This document shows positions 34,826 to 42,973 of a stretch of 64,000 nucleotides of DNA, piece by piece. Made by a program: the position numbers and the translations under genes. The stretch is taken from assembly GCA_016282015.1 (NCBI GenBank), contig JAEEJS010000064.1, forward strand, positions 49,565-113,564, given 5' to 3'. The stretch comes from Bacteroidales bacterium (GTDB lineage Bacteria > Bacteroidota > Bacteroidia > Bacteroidales > F082). Every line of letters starts with the position of its first letter. The stretch's first letter is position 1. The notes under the pieces were generated by a model, which was not told the DNA's origin, made no database searches, and saw only the letters and a program-made list of their open reading frames with translations.

Positions 34826-35215
34826 ATGATAATTGAGAAGCAAGTACTCGACGAATTAACCCAAAAGGCTAAGGAAAGCCCGAGGTTGCGTTGCAATCTG
34901 GATATGCGTAACTGTGCTGAAGACCGGTCGCAGCGTATGCTGAATGCATTAGAGCCGGGAACGGTGATGCCCATTCACAGGCACAAGGGGTCTAGTGAGA
35001 CCTGTATCTGCATCCGCGGGCATTTTGAGGAGTATTTCTATGATGAGAACGGCAACCTCACTGATACCATCGATATGGTGCCTGGAGGTGTGGTGCTGAA
35101 CATCGAGAAAGGCCAGTGGCACAGCCTGAAGTGCCTTGAGAGCGGCACGGTGCTGTTTGAGGCGAAAGACGGGGAGTATCATCCGTTGGAAGAGGATGAG
35201 ATAATGGTGAAATAA
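34826..35215 (+). CDS. wbuC: WbuC-family cupin protein (intact copy)
   Basis: A 129-aa cupin-fold metalloprotein of the WbuC family with MPIHRHKGSSETCICIRG (metal histidines at about 50-52) and KGQWHSLKCLESGTVLFEAKDG. WbuC genes are found in O-antigen and capsule clusters, often near L-FucNAc genes, but the reaction is not established. The start at 34826 gives the same N-terminus as the broken copy at 30951; a TTG at 34799 is unlikely. The two copies lie in direct orientation around capEFG. Confidence 0.85.
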   Translation: MIIEKQVLDELTQKAKESPRLRCNLDMRNCAEDRSQRMLNALEPGTVMPIHRHKGSSETCICIRGHFEEYFYDENGNLTDTIDMVPGGVVLNIEKGQWHSLKCLESGTVLFEAKDGEYHPLEEDEIMVK

Positions 35216-35230
35216 AAAAAAGAAGTATGA

Positions 35231-35290
35231 AGAGCAAAAAGATCAAAGCTTTGGCAAAATGCGTTTGGGTTTTTTGCTCTTATTCTTATT
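35231..35290 (+). terminator. Inverted repeat at the end of the main capsule operon
   Basis: A perfect 10-bp inverted repeat AGAGCAAAAA (35231-35240) / TTTTTGCTCT (35271-35280) with a 30-nt loop is followed by T-rich sequence. The loop is long for a classic terminator, but it is the only candidate between wbuC and the convergent genes. Confidence 0.4.
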
Positions 35291-35377
35291 AGTTTTGGCC
35301 ATAACGCGGGTACAAAGAATACTAGTGGTTCATGATGCATTGTTCAAGATTAGTTTTATGGTATAAATTATTACACT

Positions 35378-35702
35378 ATGATAATTGTTGAAGTTTCTGT
35401 AAATATTACTATCTCTCTATTTGTAGGTGCAGTTAGCGGTTTCGGGATTTTAAGTTCTTGGGAAAGAAAATGGTTCTGATGAACATAGAGCTGAATTGGA
35501 AAGATTCAATCAAGATAAAATACGGTCGTTACTGAACGATTTGAGAGATGAGTTTAGAAGATTATTAGGTGTTGAGTTTTACGATATAATGGTTAAAGAT
35601 ACTGTTTAACGTTTTGAGAACTTTCTTCGATTAACAAGTGATGGTGCTGTAGCATATGCACAAGCAGCAGTACTGGTGTTTTTGATGGGTTATTATAATT
35701 AG
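35378..35702 (+). pseudogene. Decayed small membrane-protein gene
   Basis: ATG 35378 opens with a hydrophobic segment (VNITISLFVGAVSGFGIL) and stops early. A -1/+1 shift near 35450 restores a long helical frame: KENGSDEHRAELERFNQDK then RSLLNDLRDEFRRLLGVEF, to TAA at 35607-35609. In the same frame coding-like sequence continues (RFENFLRLTSDGAVAYAQ, then a hydrophobic end) to TAG 35700-35702. One frameshift and one in-frame stop therefore break a ~105-aa protein with a TM segment at each end. The rest of this stretch (35291-35377, 35703-35749) shows nothing. Confidence 0.45.
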
Positions 35703-35749
35703 TAAAGAGTTATTTTATGCCACATAGAATAATTGATGTGCCCCATAAC

Positions 35750-36049
35750 TCAAGGCAAATCGCTAAGTTCCTTGCGAATTTGATTCATGGCCTCACTGGG
35801 ACAAAGTCGTCCGCGTGATACGATTTGCTGGTCTCTAATTTCAAGTCCCAACTCGGAGATTCCCAAAATCTTGGCATCGGGCCATTGTTTACGTGCGAGT
35901 ATGAGTATACGGATAAGATCCGGGTGTGTGAGGCCTGCGGCACTGATGATGTGGCTGTGTCGGAAGTCAGACACACGACTGTTGCGAATAGCAAGAACAG
36001 CATTTTCAGAATAGCTTTCATTGACTAAGATATAATTAACTAATTTCAT
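35750..36049 (-). CDS. Hypothetical protein of the minus-strand cassette
   Basis: A 99-aa protein, MKLVNYILVNESYSENAVLAIR..., with an alternating alpha/beta pattern (SHIISAAGL, IRILILARKQWPDAKILGISE). It resembles a receiver or HPt-like small domain in pattern only, and I do not recognise the family. It is the last gene of a minus-strand group running from 37507. The ~85 bp between it and the smalltalk gene contain three short AGCTTA repeats and a G+C-rich CCGC..GCGG pair. Confidence 0.5.
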   Translation of the reverse strand: MKLVNYILVNESYSENAVLAIRNSRVSDFRHSHIISAAGLTHPDLIRILILARKQWPDAKILGISELGLEIRDQQIVSRGRLCPSEAMNQIRKELSDLP

Positions 36050-36134
36050 TTTTTTGTAGCTTAAAAGGTTAATAGCTTAGTAGCTTAAAGGGAACCCGAC
36101 CGCCCCTTGCGGAGCGGAAGGGCTGGATAGAGAT

Positions 36135-36353
36135 TTAGTGGATACCCATGCAGCTGGTTGCTCCAAGTGCAGTCAGGATAGCCGTGAGGATGCTGATGAA
36201 AGTCTGGAGAATGAACTTCCAGAGATTCTTCTTATCGTCATTCATAGGAACTACAGCGGGATCCACTTCATCGTTAGACACTACGTCGGTAACCGACCTG
36301 TTGATGACTTTCTTGATAAGCTTGCCAAAAAGCTTGTAAAGGAGTTTTTTCAT
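36135..36353 (-). CDS. Smalltalk-type small membrane/lipoprotein
   Basis: A 72-aa protein ending WKFILQTFISILTAILTALGATSCMGIH, the C-terminal hydrophobic helix plus SCMG that marks the Bacteroidales 'smalltalk' proteins. The N-terminal half is basic (MKKLLYKLFGKLIKKVINRS). I chose the Met at 36353; an upstream Met at 36365 adds four residues. Smalltalk genes are typically found beside an M15/amidase-like gene and a DNA-binding-like protein, as here. Function is unknown. Confidence 0.75.
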   Translation of the reverse strand: MKKLLYKLFGKLIKKVINRSVTDVVSNDEVDPAVVPMNDDKKNLWKFILQTFISILTAILTALGATSCMGIH

Positions 36354-36387
36354 TGTTGTAAACATTTAGATTGTTAATAATCAATGG

Positions 36388-36960
36388 TTAATCATTGCCA
36401 CCATTGGTGTTGGTGCCGGTAGTGATGGTGCCATCCGCATTGATGGTGGTCTGGACACCGTTCTCGTTCACAATGATGATCACAGTGCTGTCACCAACCA
36501 AGGCATTCAGAGTGATGGTCGCAGGCCAGGCACCAGTGAGATAGACATCTGCATAGCCGCTTTTGCTGGCAATCTTGATAGCGGTAGGATGCTCAGCAGC
36601 ATAAGCGCTGATGGCGGCCTCCACTTCAGTGATAGTCACATCCAGACCGTTCACGTACTGCTCTGCCAGCGACTGGAGCGCCAGTGTCAGGGCCTTGTGG
36701 TTGAGACTGTAGTAGCGGTTAGAAGGAGAACCATTCTTAGGCGTGATGGTCTGACGGATGGTGCGCAGGTGTAACTTCAGGTGCATCTGGATGAACTTGA
36801 AGATAGCTTGACGGATACGAGCCTCTACGGTGCTGTATGCACTGGTGGGCATGTTTGGAGCAGAACGGGCGTAAGTCTTACCGTTCAGAACATAATAGGT
36901 GATACCATCGATGGTACCGGTTGTTTTGTGGCCAACGCCGACTTGTTTTACTTGTGCCAT
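36388..36960 (-). CDS. Unknown protein between M15 peptidase and smalltalk genes
   Basis: A 190-aa protein opening MAQVKQVGVGHKTTGTIDGI. Its N-terminal half is rich in basic residues (IRQAIFKFIQMHLKLHLRTI). The C-terminal tail is Thr/Gly/Asn-rich (TTINADGTITTGTNTNGG). In other Bacteroidales this position is usually taken by an HU-like DNA-binding protein; I do not see a clear HU fold here. In the same orientation as the M15 gene, 40 bp apart. Phage-tail-like or DNA-binding roles are possible; I make no firm call. Confidence 0.55.
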   Translation of the reverse strand: MAQVKQVGVGHKTTGTIDGITYYVLNGKTYARSAPNMPTSAYSTVEARIRQAIFKFIQMHLKLHLRTIRQTITPKNGSPSNRYYSLNHKALTLALQSLAEQYVNGLDVTITEVEAAISAYAAEHPTAIKIASKSGYADVYLTGAWPATITLNALVGDSTVIIIVNENGVQTTINADGTITTGTNTNGGND

Positions 36961-37000
36961 AATTACTTAAAGTTTAATAGTTTAATTAATTGTTTAAGGG

Positions 37001-37507
37001 TTACTGAATCTTGAGAGCGTTTTCAATGGAGCATTTGCCGTAGCCAAGTTTGCCGTTACGCATACCAAGAATGATGGTGCGGCGGTTGGCTTCACGAGAG
37101 ACATAGCTCACATGGATGAAAGAAGGATAGAGGATCAACTGGTCGTAGTCAATCAACTCACTCTGGATGATTAGACGGAACGCCTTGATTAGGAGTTCGT
37201 GGGGTGACAGCCCTTTGAGTCGCTGACCCCAGCCAATGTAGAAGTCTGCTGCCTGTCCAATCATGTGCTGACTGCGCTCGGAAGCATGAGCCAGGATGTC
37301 GTTGAGGGCTTTGGTACGGTAACCACTGGTGATAACCACCGGCAACTGCAACGCCTCGCGGAGTGGCTCTAAAGTGTTTTCGCACAGCCGCTTTAAGTTG
37401 TCCACAGCTTCTTCAGGCGGATCATTAGCGATCCCGTACTTGCGAGCCGTAGGACTCTCGATGAACTCAAGCAGCGAGAAATGCGGGGTTAACATTACAT
37501 TTTTCAT
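37001..37507 (-). CDS. M15-family peptidase (D-Ala-D-Ala carboxypeptidase/endolysin-like)
   Basis: A 168-aa protein starting LTPHFSLLEFIESPTARKYG, typical of phage-derived M15 peptidases. Zinc-site elements are SGYRTKALN, HMIGQAADFYI (His and Asp) and FIHVSY (third His). It cuts peptidoglycan crosslinks in phage lysis or remodelling. No signal peptide is visible, as for holin-dependent endolysins. First gene of the minus-strand cassette with the unknown and smalltalk genes. Such cassettes recur near Bacteroidales capsule loci. Confidence 0.85.
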   Translation of the reverse strand: MKNVMLTPHFSLLEFIESPTARKYGIANDPPEEAVDNLKRLCENTLEPLREALQLPVVITSGYRTKALNDILAHASERSQHMIGQAADFYIGWGQRLKGLSPHELLIKAFRLIIQSELIDYDQLILYPSFIHVSYVSREANRRTIILGMRNGKLGYGKCSIENALKIQ

Positions 37508-37603
37508 AAGAGTTCAATTTTTTTGTTATACATCTTGTTATTTATCGCGTAAAACCTGCCTTCACTGACGTACCCGGGATGCAGTTTGGAACTGATTTCG
37601 TTG

Positions 37604-37637
37604 CAAAAGTATTATGGCAAGGAGGGGGTGAAACAAG
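37604..37637 (-). promoter_or_regulatory. Promoter of the minus-strand M15 cassette
   Basis: On the minus strand TACTTTTG (complement of 37604-37611) fits TAnnTTTG, with a weak TTG-type -33 element near 37634-37637 (spacer 22-23). The start point would be about 90 nt before the M15 start codon. Confidence 0.45.
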
Positions 37638-37734
37638 GAAGAAAGTCAGATATAACTTTCTTTCAATTTTCAGTTTGAATATCAGTAGATTACAGCCTTA
37701 TAAAGAAAGCAAGTTTACCTTCAAATAGACTGTT

Positions 37735-38289
37735 ATGGATATAAAAATTGAGGGCAATCCTGGAACAGGAAACAGCTTTACCGAGATACACATCGGGACG
37801 GTTCAGAACTATAACCCCAACGCTACGACCGTCATCAATTATAATGGTACGGAAGGGGAGCAGCAGAAGGCTAATCAAGCAAAACCGAAAACCATGAAGG
37901 AAATGCTGGACCAAGACCTGATAGATACCGAGAATATACACAAGGAAATCCTTAATTATGTCAGCTGTATTCGTCCGTTACTCAAAGATGAGTGGAAGGA
38001 CAAGTATATGCAGTTGTGGGAGGATATCCTCAACATTAAAGAGGTTGAGGAGAAGGTGTATGACCCCGGCAAGCAGAAGAATACCAATTTCAACCGCAAA
38101 TTGGTTGCAGCCATACTTCATTTCTTGGATAGCCGCAAGATATACAAAGAGGCGTATAACGCTACTGCAATAACCAATGCACTGGAAGGTGATTGGGAAC
38201 ATTCGGTAAGGCGTGAATTGGCAGGAGATCCTCCTGAAGATGTGCGAGAGGCTATTGATAAACTGTTGAAAGATAAATACACAGCATAA
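37735..38289 (+). CDS. Hypothetical protein
   Basis: A 184-aa protein. The N-terminal 45 residues (DIKIEGNPGTGNSFTEIHIG...NYNPNATTVINYN) look like a short beta-rich, Asn/Gly-rich module seen in Bacteroidales accessory proteins. The C-terminal part is helical with DSRKIYKEAYNATAITNALEG, resembling a winged-helix-type layout. No family recognised. It is followed 3 nt later by another unknown gene, so the two form a pair divergent from the M15 cassette. Confidence 0.6.
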   Translation: MDIKIEGNPGTGNSFTEIHIGTVQNYNPNATTVINYNGTEGEQQKANQAKPKTMKEMLDQDLIDTENIHKEILNYVSCIRPLLKDEWKDKYMQLWEDILNIKEVEEKVYDPGKQKNTNFNRKLVAAILHFLDSRKIYKEAYNATAITNALEGDWEHSVRRELAGDPPEDVREAIDKLLKDKYTA

Positions 38290-38292
38290 CAG

Positions 38293-38754
38293 ATGAGAAC
38301 GGGATCAAAAGAAAACGAGTTGTTTAAACTGTATTATAACTTTTACAACTCTTTTATTACCGAGCATAGCTGTAAGATCGTACAAGATGCGTTGACGAAT
38401 ATTGAGAAAATGGTCGGCGTTTTCAGCTATGATAAAATTTTTTCAACATATCTGAGTTATCTGAAACTAACCGTTAAGATTGATGATAAAGGTAACCACC
38501 ATGTAAATGCGTTAGAAGAAGATACTAATACCAATATTTGTTGCCCGAATATACATTTTTGTTTAGATGATGAAGACATTAGTTTTTCAATAACCAGGGA
38601 AAATCCTTTTGAAACAAGCCCCATTGAGGTTAAAGAAGGTTCAACGGTTATACAGATTCAGAATTTAAACATCTACCTGACAGCTGATATGGTGCAGCAG
38701 TTGAATATGAACCCGCAGCAGGTGATTAACCATCAAGAAGAAGATAATAAATAG
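38293..38754 (+). CDS. Hypothetical protein
   Basis: A 153-aa soluble protein, helical at the N-terminus (ENELFKLYYNFYNSFITEH) and beta-like after residue 60, ending in a Gln/Asn-rich tail. No family recognised. Coupled to the gene at 37735 by a 3-nt gap. Confidence 0.55.
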   Translation: MRTGSKENELFKLYYNFYNSFITEHSCKIVQDALTNIEKMVGVFSYDKIFSTYLSYLKLTVKIDDKGNHHVNALEEDTNTNICCPNIHFCLDDEDISFSITRENPFETSPIEVKEGSTVIQIQNLNIYLTADMVQQLNMNPQQVINHQEEDNK

Positions 38755-38928
38755 ATATGCTCTAGGCATACTCTTAGTTCGCTCTAAGTTGCTTGTTGTC
38801 ATACTTTAGCCTTACTTAGAGAGTATGGCATGAGTATGGGTAGAGCAAGAGTAAAGGGAGGGGTGTGGCTTACAAAAACAAGAAAAAATGTGCTTTACTT
38901 GTTTGTTAAGTGTAACTAAATAATAATC

Positions 38929-38961
38929 AGCCGGGTTTTGGGGAAAGGAAGTTCGGCTTTT
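38929..38961 (+). terminator. Weak terminator-like hairpin in the 38755-39000 gap
   Basis: AGCCG (38929-38933) pairs with CGGCT (38954-38958) before TTTT. The same gap also has a longer-range inverted repeat CATACTCT (38767-38774) / AGAGTATG (38820-38827). Nothing else is recognisable in the 246-bp gap. Confidence 0.35.
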
Positions 38962-39000
38962 GTCATAGTAAACATTTAAGGTGTTTGGGAGAATATTTAA

Positions 39001-39795
39001 TTGAAAGATTTTTACCTTTATCGACATACCTGGATTTCAGCTCCGCATTTCAGCGAGCAACTGAGCGATGAATATTGTGACGCTTTGCTGAAACAAGGCG
39101 GCTGGATGGTGAGAAATACCTACGATTTTGACCAAAAAGAGCCTTCTGATTTTTGGTATATCATTAAGGATTCATTTGGAGGAATGGAGGAACTGTCAAC
39201 AAATGTTAGGACTAAAGTTAGAAGAGCTTTTAAAAGATTTGCTTATCAGAAGGTTGATAAACAGATTATTGAAAAGAATGGATACGAGGTTGTTGACAAA
39301 GCTTTTAAAAGTTATCATATAAAGGATAGAAGAATGAATAAAAATGTATTCAAGGGCTATCTGGAGAGTTGGGATGTTGAAAATCATGATTTTTGGGGAG
39401 CCTTTGATAGGAATAGCAACAAGTTGGTTGGTTTTGTGGTGGTTAGACTGTATGATAATTCTTGTTTCTATGATCTGGTTACTTTTAATCCAAAATATAA
39501 ACATAACACATCATATCCATTCTGCGGTTTTTTCTATAAATTAAACGAATATTATCTTGGAGAAAAGCATTTTGATTATGTCACAGACGGCTCGCGAAGC
39601 ATGACTCAGCATTCCAATATCCAACCATTCCTGATACAGAAATTTAAATTTCGCAAAGCATATTGTAAGCTAAATATAAAGTATCAATGGTGGTTTGGAA
39701 TATTGGTAAGAATGCTTTATCCTTTCAGAAATATAATTCGTAATCGCAGCATGAAGGCGGTTTTATTAATGCATGAAATTTGGAAAAAACAATAA
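39001..39795 (+). CDS. GNAT-fold acyltransferase of the second glycan set
   Basis: A 264-aa protein related to FemAB/GNAT acyltransferases found in polysaccharide loci. It has YRHTWISAPHFSEQ, WYIIKDSFGGMEELSTNVRT (typical 'basic-arm' region, RTKVRRAFKRF) and KLVGFVVVRLYDN for the acyl-CoA site. Translation appears to start at TTG 39001, as no ATG occurs before residue 36 and the TTG gives a natural N-terminus. It overlaps nothing but abuts the next gene (1-nt shared TAAATG). It may acetylate or aminoacylate a sugar. Confidence 0.65.
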   Translation: MKDFYLYRHTWISAPHFSEQLSDEYCDALLKQGGWMVRNTYDFDQKEPSDFWYIIKDSFGGMEELSTNVRTKVRRAFKRFAYQKVDKQIIEKNGYEVVDKAFKSYHIKDRRMNKNVFKGYLESWDVENHDFWGAFDRNSNKLVGFVVVRLYDNSCFYDLVTFNPKYKHNTSYPFCGFFYKLNEYYLGEKHFDYVTDGSRSMTQHSNIQPFLIQKFKFRKAYCKLNIKYQWWFGILVRMLYPFRNIIRNRSMKAVLLMHEIWKKQ

Positions 39796-40920
39796 ATGAT
39801 GCCTAAGATACTTTTTGTTGCCAATATATACGAGCATATTTATTCATTTCATATTCCATATTTGAAATGGTTAAAGGAACATGAATATGAGGTTCATGTG
39901 GTAGCAAACGAACTTGGCGATTATAAGATTCCATATGCCGACCGTGTGATTGAGATGGGAATTGAGCGAAGTCCTTTCAAGCTGGGCAATATCAAGGCTT
40001 TGAAACAATTGCGAAATCTCATTGATAAGGAACGATATGATATTATTTCATGCCATACCCCAATGGGTGGAGTGTTAGCTCGTTTGGCTGCCAGAAAAGC
40101 GAGAAAACAATATGGTCTGAAAGTTATATACACATCGCACGGATTCCATTTTTATAAAGGAGCATCAAAAAAATATTGGATGCTTTATTATCCGGTAGAA
40201 AAGTATTTGTCGCGGTTTACTGACGCTATTGTTACAATTAACACAGAAGATTATGAGCTGGTAAAAACACTTGGCTTTAAAAACGAAGAAACTTATTTGA
40301 TACATGGTATTGGTATTGACTATACAAGACTGAGAATTGACAATCTTAGTATCAATGATTTAAGATATAAATACAGATATAAATCAGATGATTTCATAAT
40401 GCTGTATCTTGCCGAGTTCATCCCAAGAAAAAATCATTCATTCTTAATAAATGCCATGCCAAAACTAATCGAACGTATACCAAACATCAAATTGATTCTT
40501 GCTGGTCGTGGTGATGATAAGGAAAAGATGATGCTTTTAGCAAAGCGTTTGGGAGTTGAAGCGTATGTCGATTTCATTGGTTTTAGGGAGGATGTCGGAA
40601 ACTTGATTTACATAAGTGATATTGGTGTTTCGTCGAGTTCACAAGAGGGACTTGGTATGTGTCTCGCAGAGTCTTTGTTTATGTGGAAACCTGTCGTGGC
40701 ATCAGATATAAGGGGTCATAGAGATCTTGTTAAATCGGGGAACAACGGTTTTTTGTTTTCATTAGATAATGAAGAACAATTCATTGAACAAGTTGTCTAT
40801 ATGTGCAATCATCCAGATGAAAGAAGAACTATGGGCGAATTTGCTGCTGCCAACATCGGCGATTATGTCATAGACAACACCCTTAACGAGATGGTCGATA
40901 TATATTCTAAGGTGTTATGA
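39796..40920 (+). CDS. Glycosyltransferase, GT4 family
   Basis: A 374-aa GT-B protein of the type frequent in Bacteroidales capsules. It has PKILFVANIYEHIYSFHIPY, YDIISCHTPMGGVLARLAAR, YTSHGFHFYKGASKKYW in the N-terminal domain, and MLYLAEFIPRKNHSFLI and SSSSQEGLGMCLAESLFMWK with the donor-site E-x7-E. It overlaps the next membrane-protein gene by 4 nt. Likely adds a sugar such as FucNAc-like or GalNAc-like residues in a second glycan set; donor unknown. Confidence 0.87.
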   Translation: MMPKILFVANIYEHIYSFHIPYLKWLKEHEYEVHVVANELGDYKIPYADRVIEMGIERSPFKLGNIKALKQLRNLIDKERYDIISCHTPMGGVLARLAARKARKQYGLKVIYTSHGFHFYKGASKKYWMLYYPVEKYLSRFTDAIVTINTEDYELVKTLGFKNEETYLIHGIGIDYTRLRIDNLSINDLRYKYRYKSDDFIMLYLAEFIPRKNHSFLINAMPKLIERIPNIKLILAGRGDDKEKMMLLAKRLGVEAYVDFIGFREDVGNLIYISDIGVSSSSQEGLGMCLAESLFMWKPVVASDIRGHRDLVKSGNNGFLFSLDNEEQFIEQVVYMCNHPDERRTMGEFAAANIGDYVIDNTLNEMVDIYSKVL

Positions 40921-42383
40921 AGGCGAGATTGAGTAATTTGGTGGCATCGAGATGGTATTATGGCTTTCTTGCTATATTGTCGTTCGTTTTCGTATTACTG
41001 TTTTCGCGTGCAACGTCGCCGTTATATGCTTATATCGGTGCTGATGCTGCTATATTTAAGCAGATGGGAATGGCTATCTTGCAAGGCAAAACCATCTATC
41101 TCGACTATTTCGACAATAAAGGCTGTCTTTTGTATTTCATTCATGCACTATGTTTATGGCTTGGTGGTGATTTTGTAATCCTAATTTTCCAAGCCATCTC
41201 ATTGACTTTTACCAAGATACTTCTTGATAAAATAATTGCTTTATACAAAGAAGGGGAAAGTAGACTGTACATTCTGTTGATCGCACTGGTTTTGCTGTTG
41301 TGTTTTTACGAAGGTGGCGATTTGTCGGAAGAATGGAGTTTGCCGTTTATATGCTATCCATTGTACAAATTTTTGAGGTTTTACAAAGAAGATAAATTGT
41401 TGGTTGTCAAGGATTTGTACTTTATTGGCTTGTGTTTTGGCGTTATCGCTTTCTTGAGAATCAACAATGCAGTGCCATTCTGCGGATTTCTTCTTTGCTT
41501 GTTCATAGAATATCTATTGACAAAGCAATGGAAGCAATTCTTTATCAACGCATTATCTTTCACTGGCGGTGTTTTAACGATAGCAATTCCTTGTTTTCTT
41601 TATTTTTATCTGAAAGCTGGCACAGAAGGTGTTTATTGGATGGTTTATGGGACATTTTTGTACGGATTTGACTATCTGGGAGTTAATTTGAAGGCATCTC
41701 CAATTTGGGTAATATGCTATTGCGTGATATTATTGGTGTTTTTTGTTGTACAATTATTATCCCGCAAAAGTCAAAAAGACATTTGGTTGCCTATAGTATT
41801 GGCATATTTGTTGTTTTTATTGACATTTGGTACAAATTGTTTCGGACATTATCTTCAGGTAATGTTGCCTGTATTTTTGATAACTATTTTAACGTTGGAT
41901 ACCCAATATGTTATAGTTAAGAAAGTTCTGTTGTCGCTAGTATTATTACCAGTCTTGGTGTTTCTTATACGTCCGATAGGTTGTATGGCATTGGAAGCAT
42001 TTGGTAAAGACAAATATTCAGAAAACTATTCCAATTTCCATAACATCATTGAACAAATTCCCGCACAGGAGAGGGATTCAATTTATAATTATAACGTTGA
42101 CGGCTGTGGCTGCGCAATACTATTGCATGAAGGATTGATTCAAAGTAATAAAGTATTATTTGCAAGATTTTCATTTTGCCTTGAAGCTCTGAAAAAAGAC
42201 AAGCTCCCTCTAAAAGCGGAGAAACCATTGTGGATTATGATCACTCGTGGCTATTACTACCCCGCTGATATATTATATCTTCGTGATTATTATACTGAGC
42301 AATACGTCCTTAATTACGATAACACCCAAATCAACGGTTTGTTCGGCATGAAAGAAGATATTTATTTTTTCCGAAGAAAATAG
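40917..42383 (+). CDS. Membrane glycosyltransferase, GT-C (GT39-like)
   Basis: A 488-aa polytopic protein (about 10-11 TM). Just after TM1 it has YAYIGADAAIFKQMGMAIL with Asp near the lumenal face, and QGKTIYLDYFDNKGCLLYFI, the acidic loop and 'Y.D.FD.KG' of GT-C transferases related to PMT/ArnT. A soluble C-terminal domain (~from 365) follows. It uses polyprenyl-phosphate sugars on the periplasmic side to decorate glycan or lipid. Translationally coupled to the GT4 gene. Confidence 0.8.
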   Translation: MKARLSNLVASRWYYGFLAILSFVFVLLFSRATSPLYAYIGADAAIFKQMGMAILQGKTIYLDYFDNKGCLLYFIHALCLWLGGDFVILIFQAISLTFTKILLDKIIALYKEGESRLYILLIALVLLLCFYEGGDLSEEWSLPFICYPLYKFLRFYKEDKLLVVKDLYFIGLCFGVIAFLRINNAVPFCGFLLCLFIEYLLTKQWKQFFINALSFTGGVLTIAIPCFLYFYLKAGTEGVYWMVYGTFLYGFDYLGVNLKASPIWVICYCVILLVFFVVQLLSRKSQKDIWLPIVLAYLLFLLTFGTNCFGHYLQVMLPVFLITILTLDTQYVIVKKVLLSLVLLPVLVFLIRPIGCMALEAFGKDKYSENYSNFHNIIEQIPAQERDSIYNYNVDGCGCAILLHEGLIQSNKVLFARFSFCLEALKKDKLPLKAEKPLWIMITRGYYYPADILYLRDYYTEQYVLNYDNTQINGLFGMKEDIYFFRRK

Positions 42384-42436
42384 TTTGTTTTTATATAACT
42401 CAAGCAGTGTTGAATATGCACGGAATGCAGACGGAG

Positions 42437-42505
42437 TAACCTTAACTCAACGTTAACGCTAACGATAACCATAACTAGACGTTAACGTTAACCTTAACGT
42501 TAACC
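42437..42505. repeat. TAACG-type repeat, copy D
   Basis: About 69 bp made of hexamers related to GTTAAC/AACGTT and CGATAAC, including TAACGCTAACGATAACC (also in copy A) and GTTAACGTTAACCTTAACG. It lies between the GT-C gene and the four-helix-bundle gene. Confidence 0.9.
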
Positions 42506-42535
42506 AAAATAGGAACCTTTTAAAGAATAGATAAA

Positions 42536-42973
42536 ATGGATGTAAAAACTAAAAAAGCCAGGAATTTTAGAAACTATAAGGTGTGGCAGGATGCTGTTGA
42601 TTATGCTTCGAAAGTGTATAAGATAACCGCTGAGATGCCATGGTTTGAAAAGAAAGGATTGTGTGATCAGTTGCAAAGGGCTGTGGTATCAATAAGCAGT
42701 AATATTGCCGAAGGGGCAGCCAAACCGTCTGACAGCGAGTTTGCACGTTTTCTTGATACTTCGCTTGGTTCGGCGTTTGAGGTTGAGACGCAACTCTTGA
42801 TTGCCAAAAACGTTGGCTATATCAAGAACGCTAACGATAACGTTAACGATAACTCTAACGATAACGTTAACGATAACGATAACGGTGGGGTGACGTATGA
42901 GGAGTTGTTGGCGGAGCTGCAGGAGATTGAGAGGCAGATTAATGGGCTCATTTCCTCGGTGAGAAAAACTTAA
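42536..42973 (+). CDS. Four-helix-bundle protein (23S rRNA IVS-type) with an NDN repeat
   Basis: A 145-aa protein of the four-helix-bundle / 23S rRNA intervening-sequence protein family: NYKVWQDAVDYASKVYKIT, GLCDQLQRAVVSISSNIAEG, DSEFARFLDTSLGSAFEVET. Between the third and last helix an insert of about 20 residues (NANDNVNDNSNDNVNDND) is encoded directly by a TAACG-type repeat (42826-42883). The protein's function is unknown. The gene is flanked on both sides by the same type of repeat, so the repeat seems to belong to this element. Confidence 0.85.
   Translation: MDVKTKKARNFRNYKVWQDAVDYASKVYKITAEMPWFEKKGLCDQLQRAVVSISSNIAEGAAKPSDSEFARFLDTSLGSAFEVETQLLIAKNVGYIKNANDNVNDNSNDNVNDNDNGGVTYEELLAELQEIERQINGLISSVRKT
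42826..42883. repeat. TAACG-type repeat, copy E, inside the four-helix-bundle gene
   Basis: Ten or so AACGNT-type hexamers (AACGCTAACGATAACGTTAA and on) remain in frame as Asn-Asp/Asn-Val dipeptides. A 6-bp periodicity keeps the frame open in any copy number. Confidence 0.92.
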
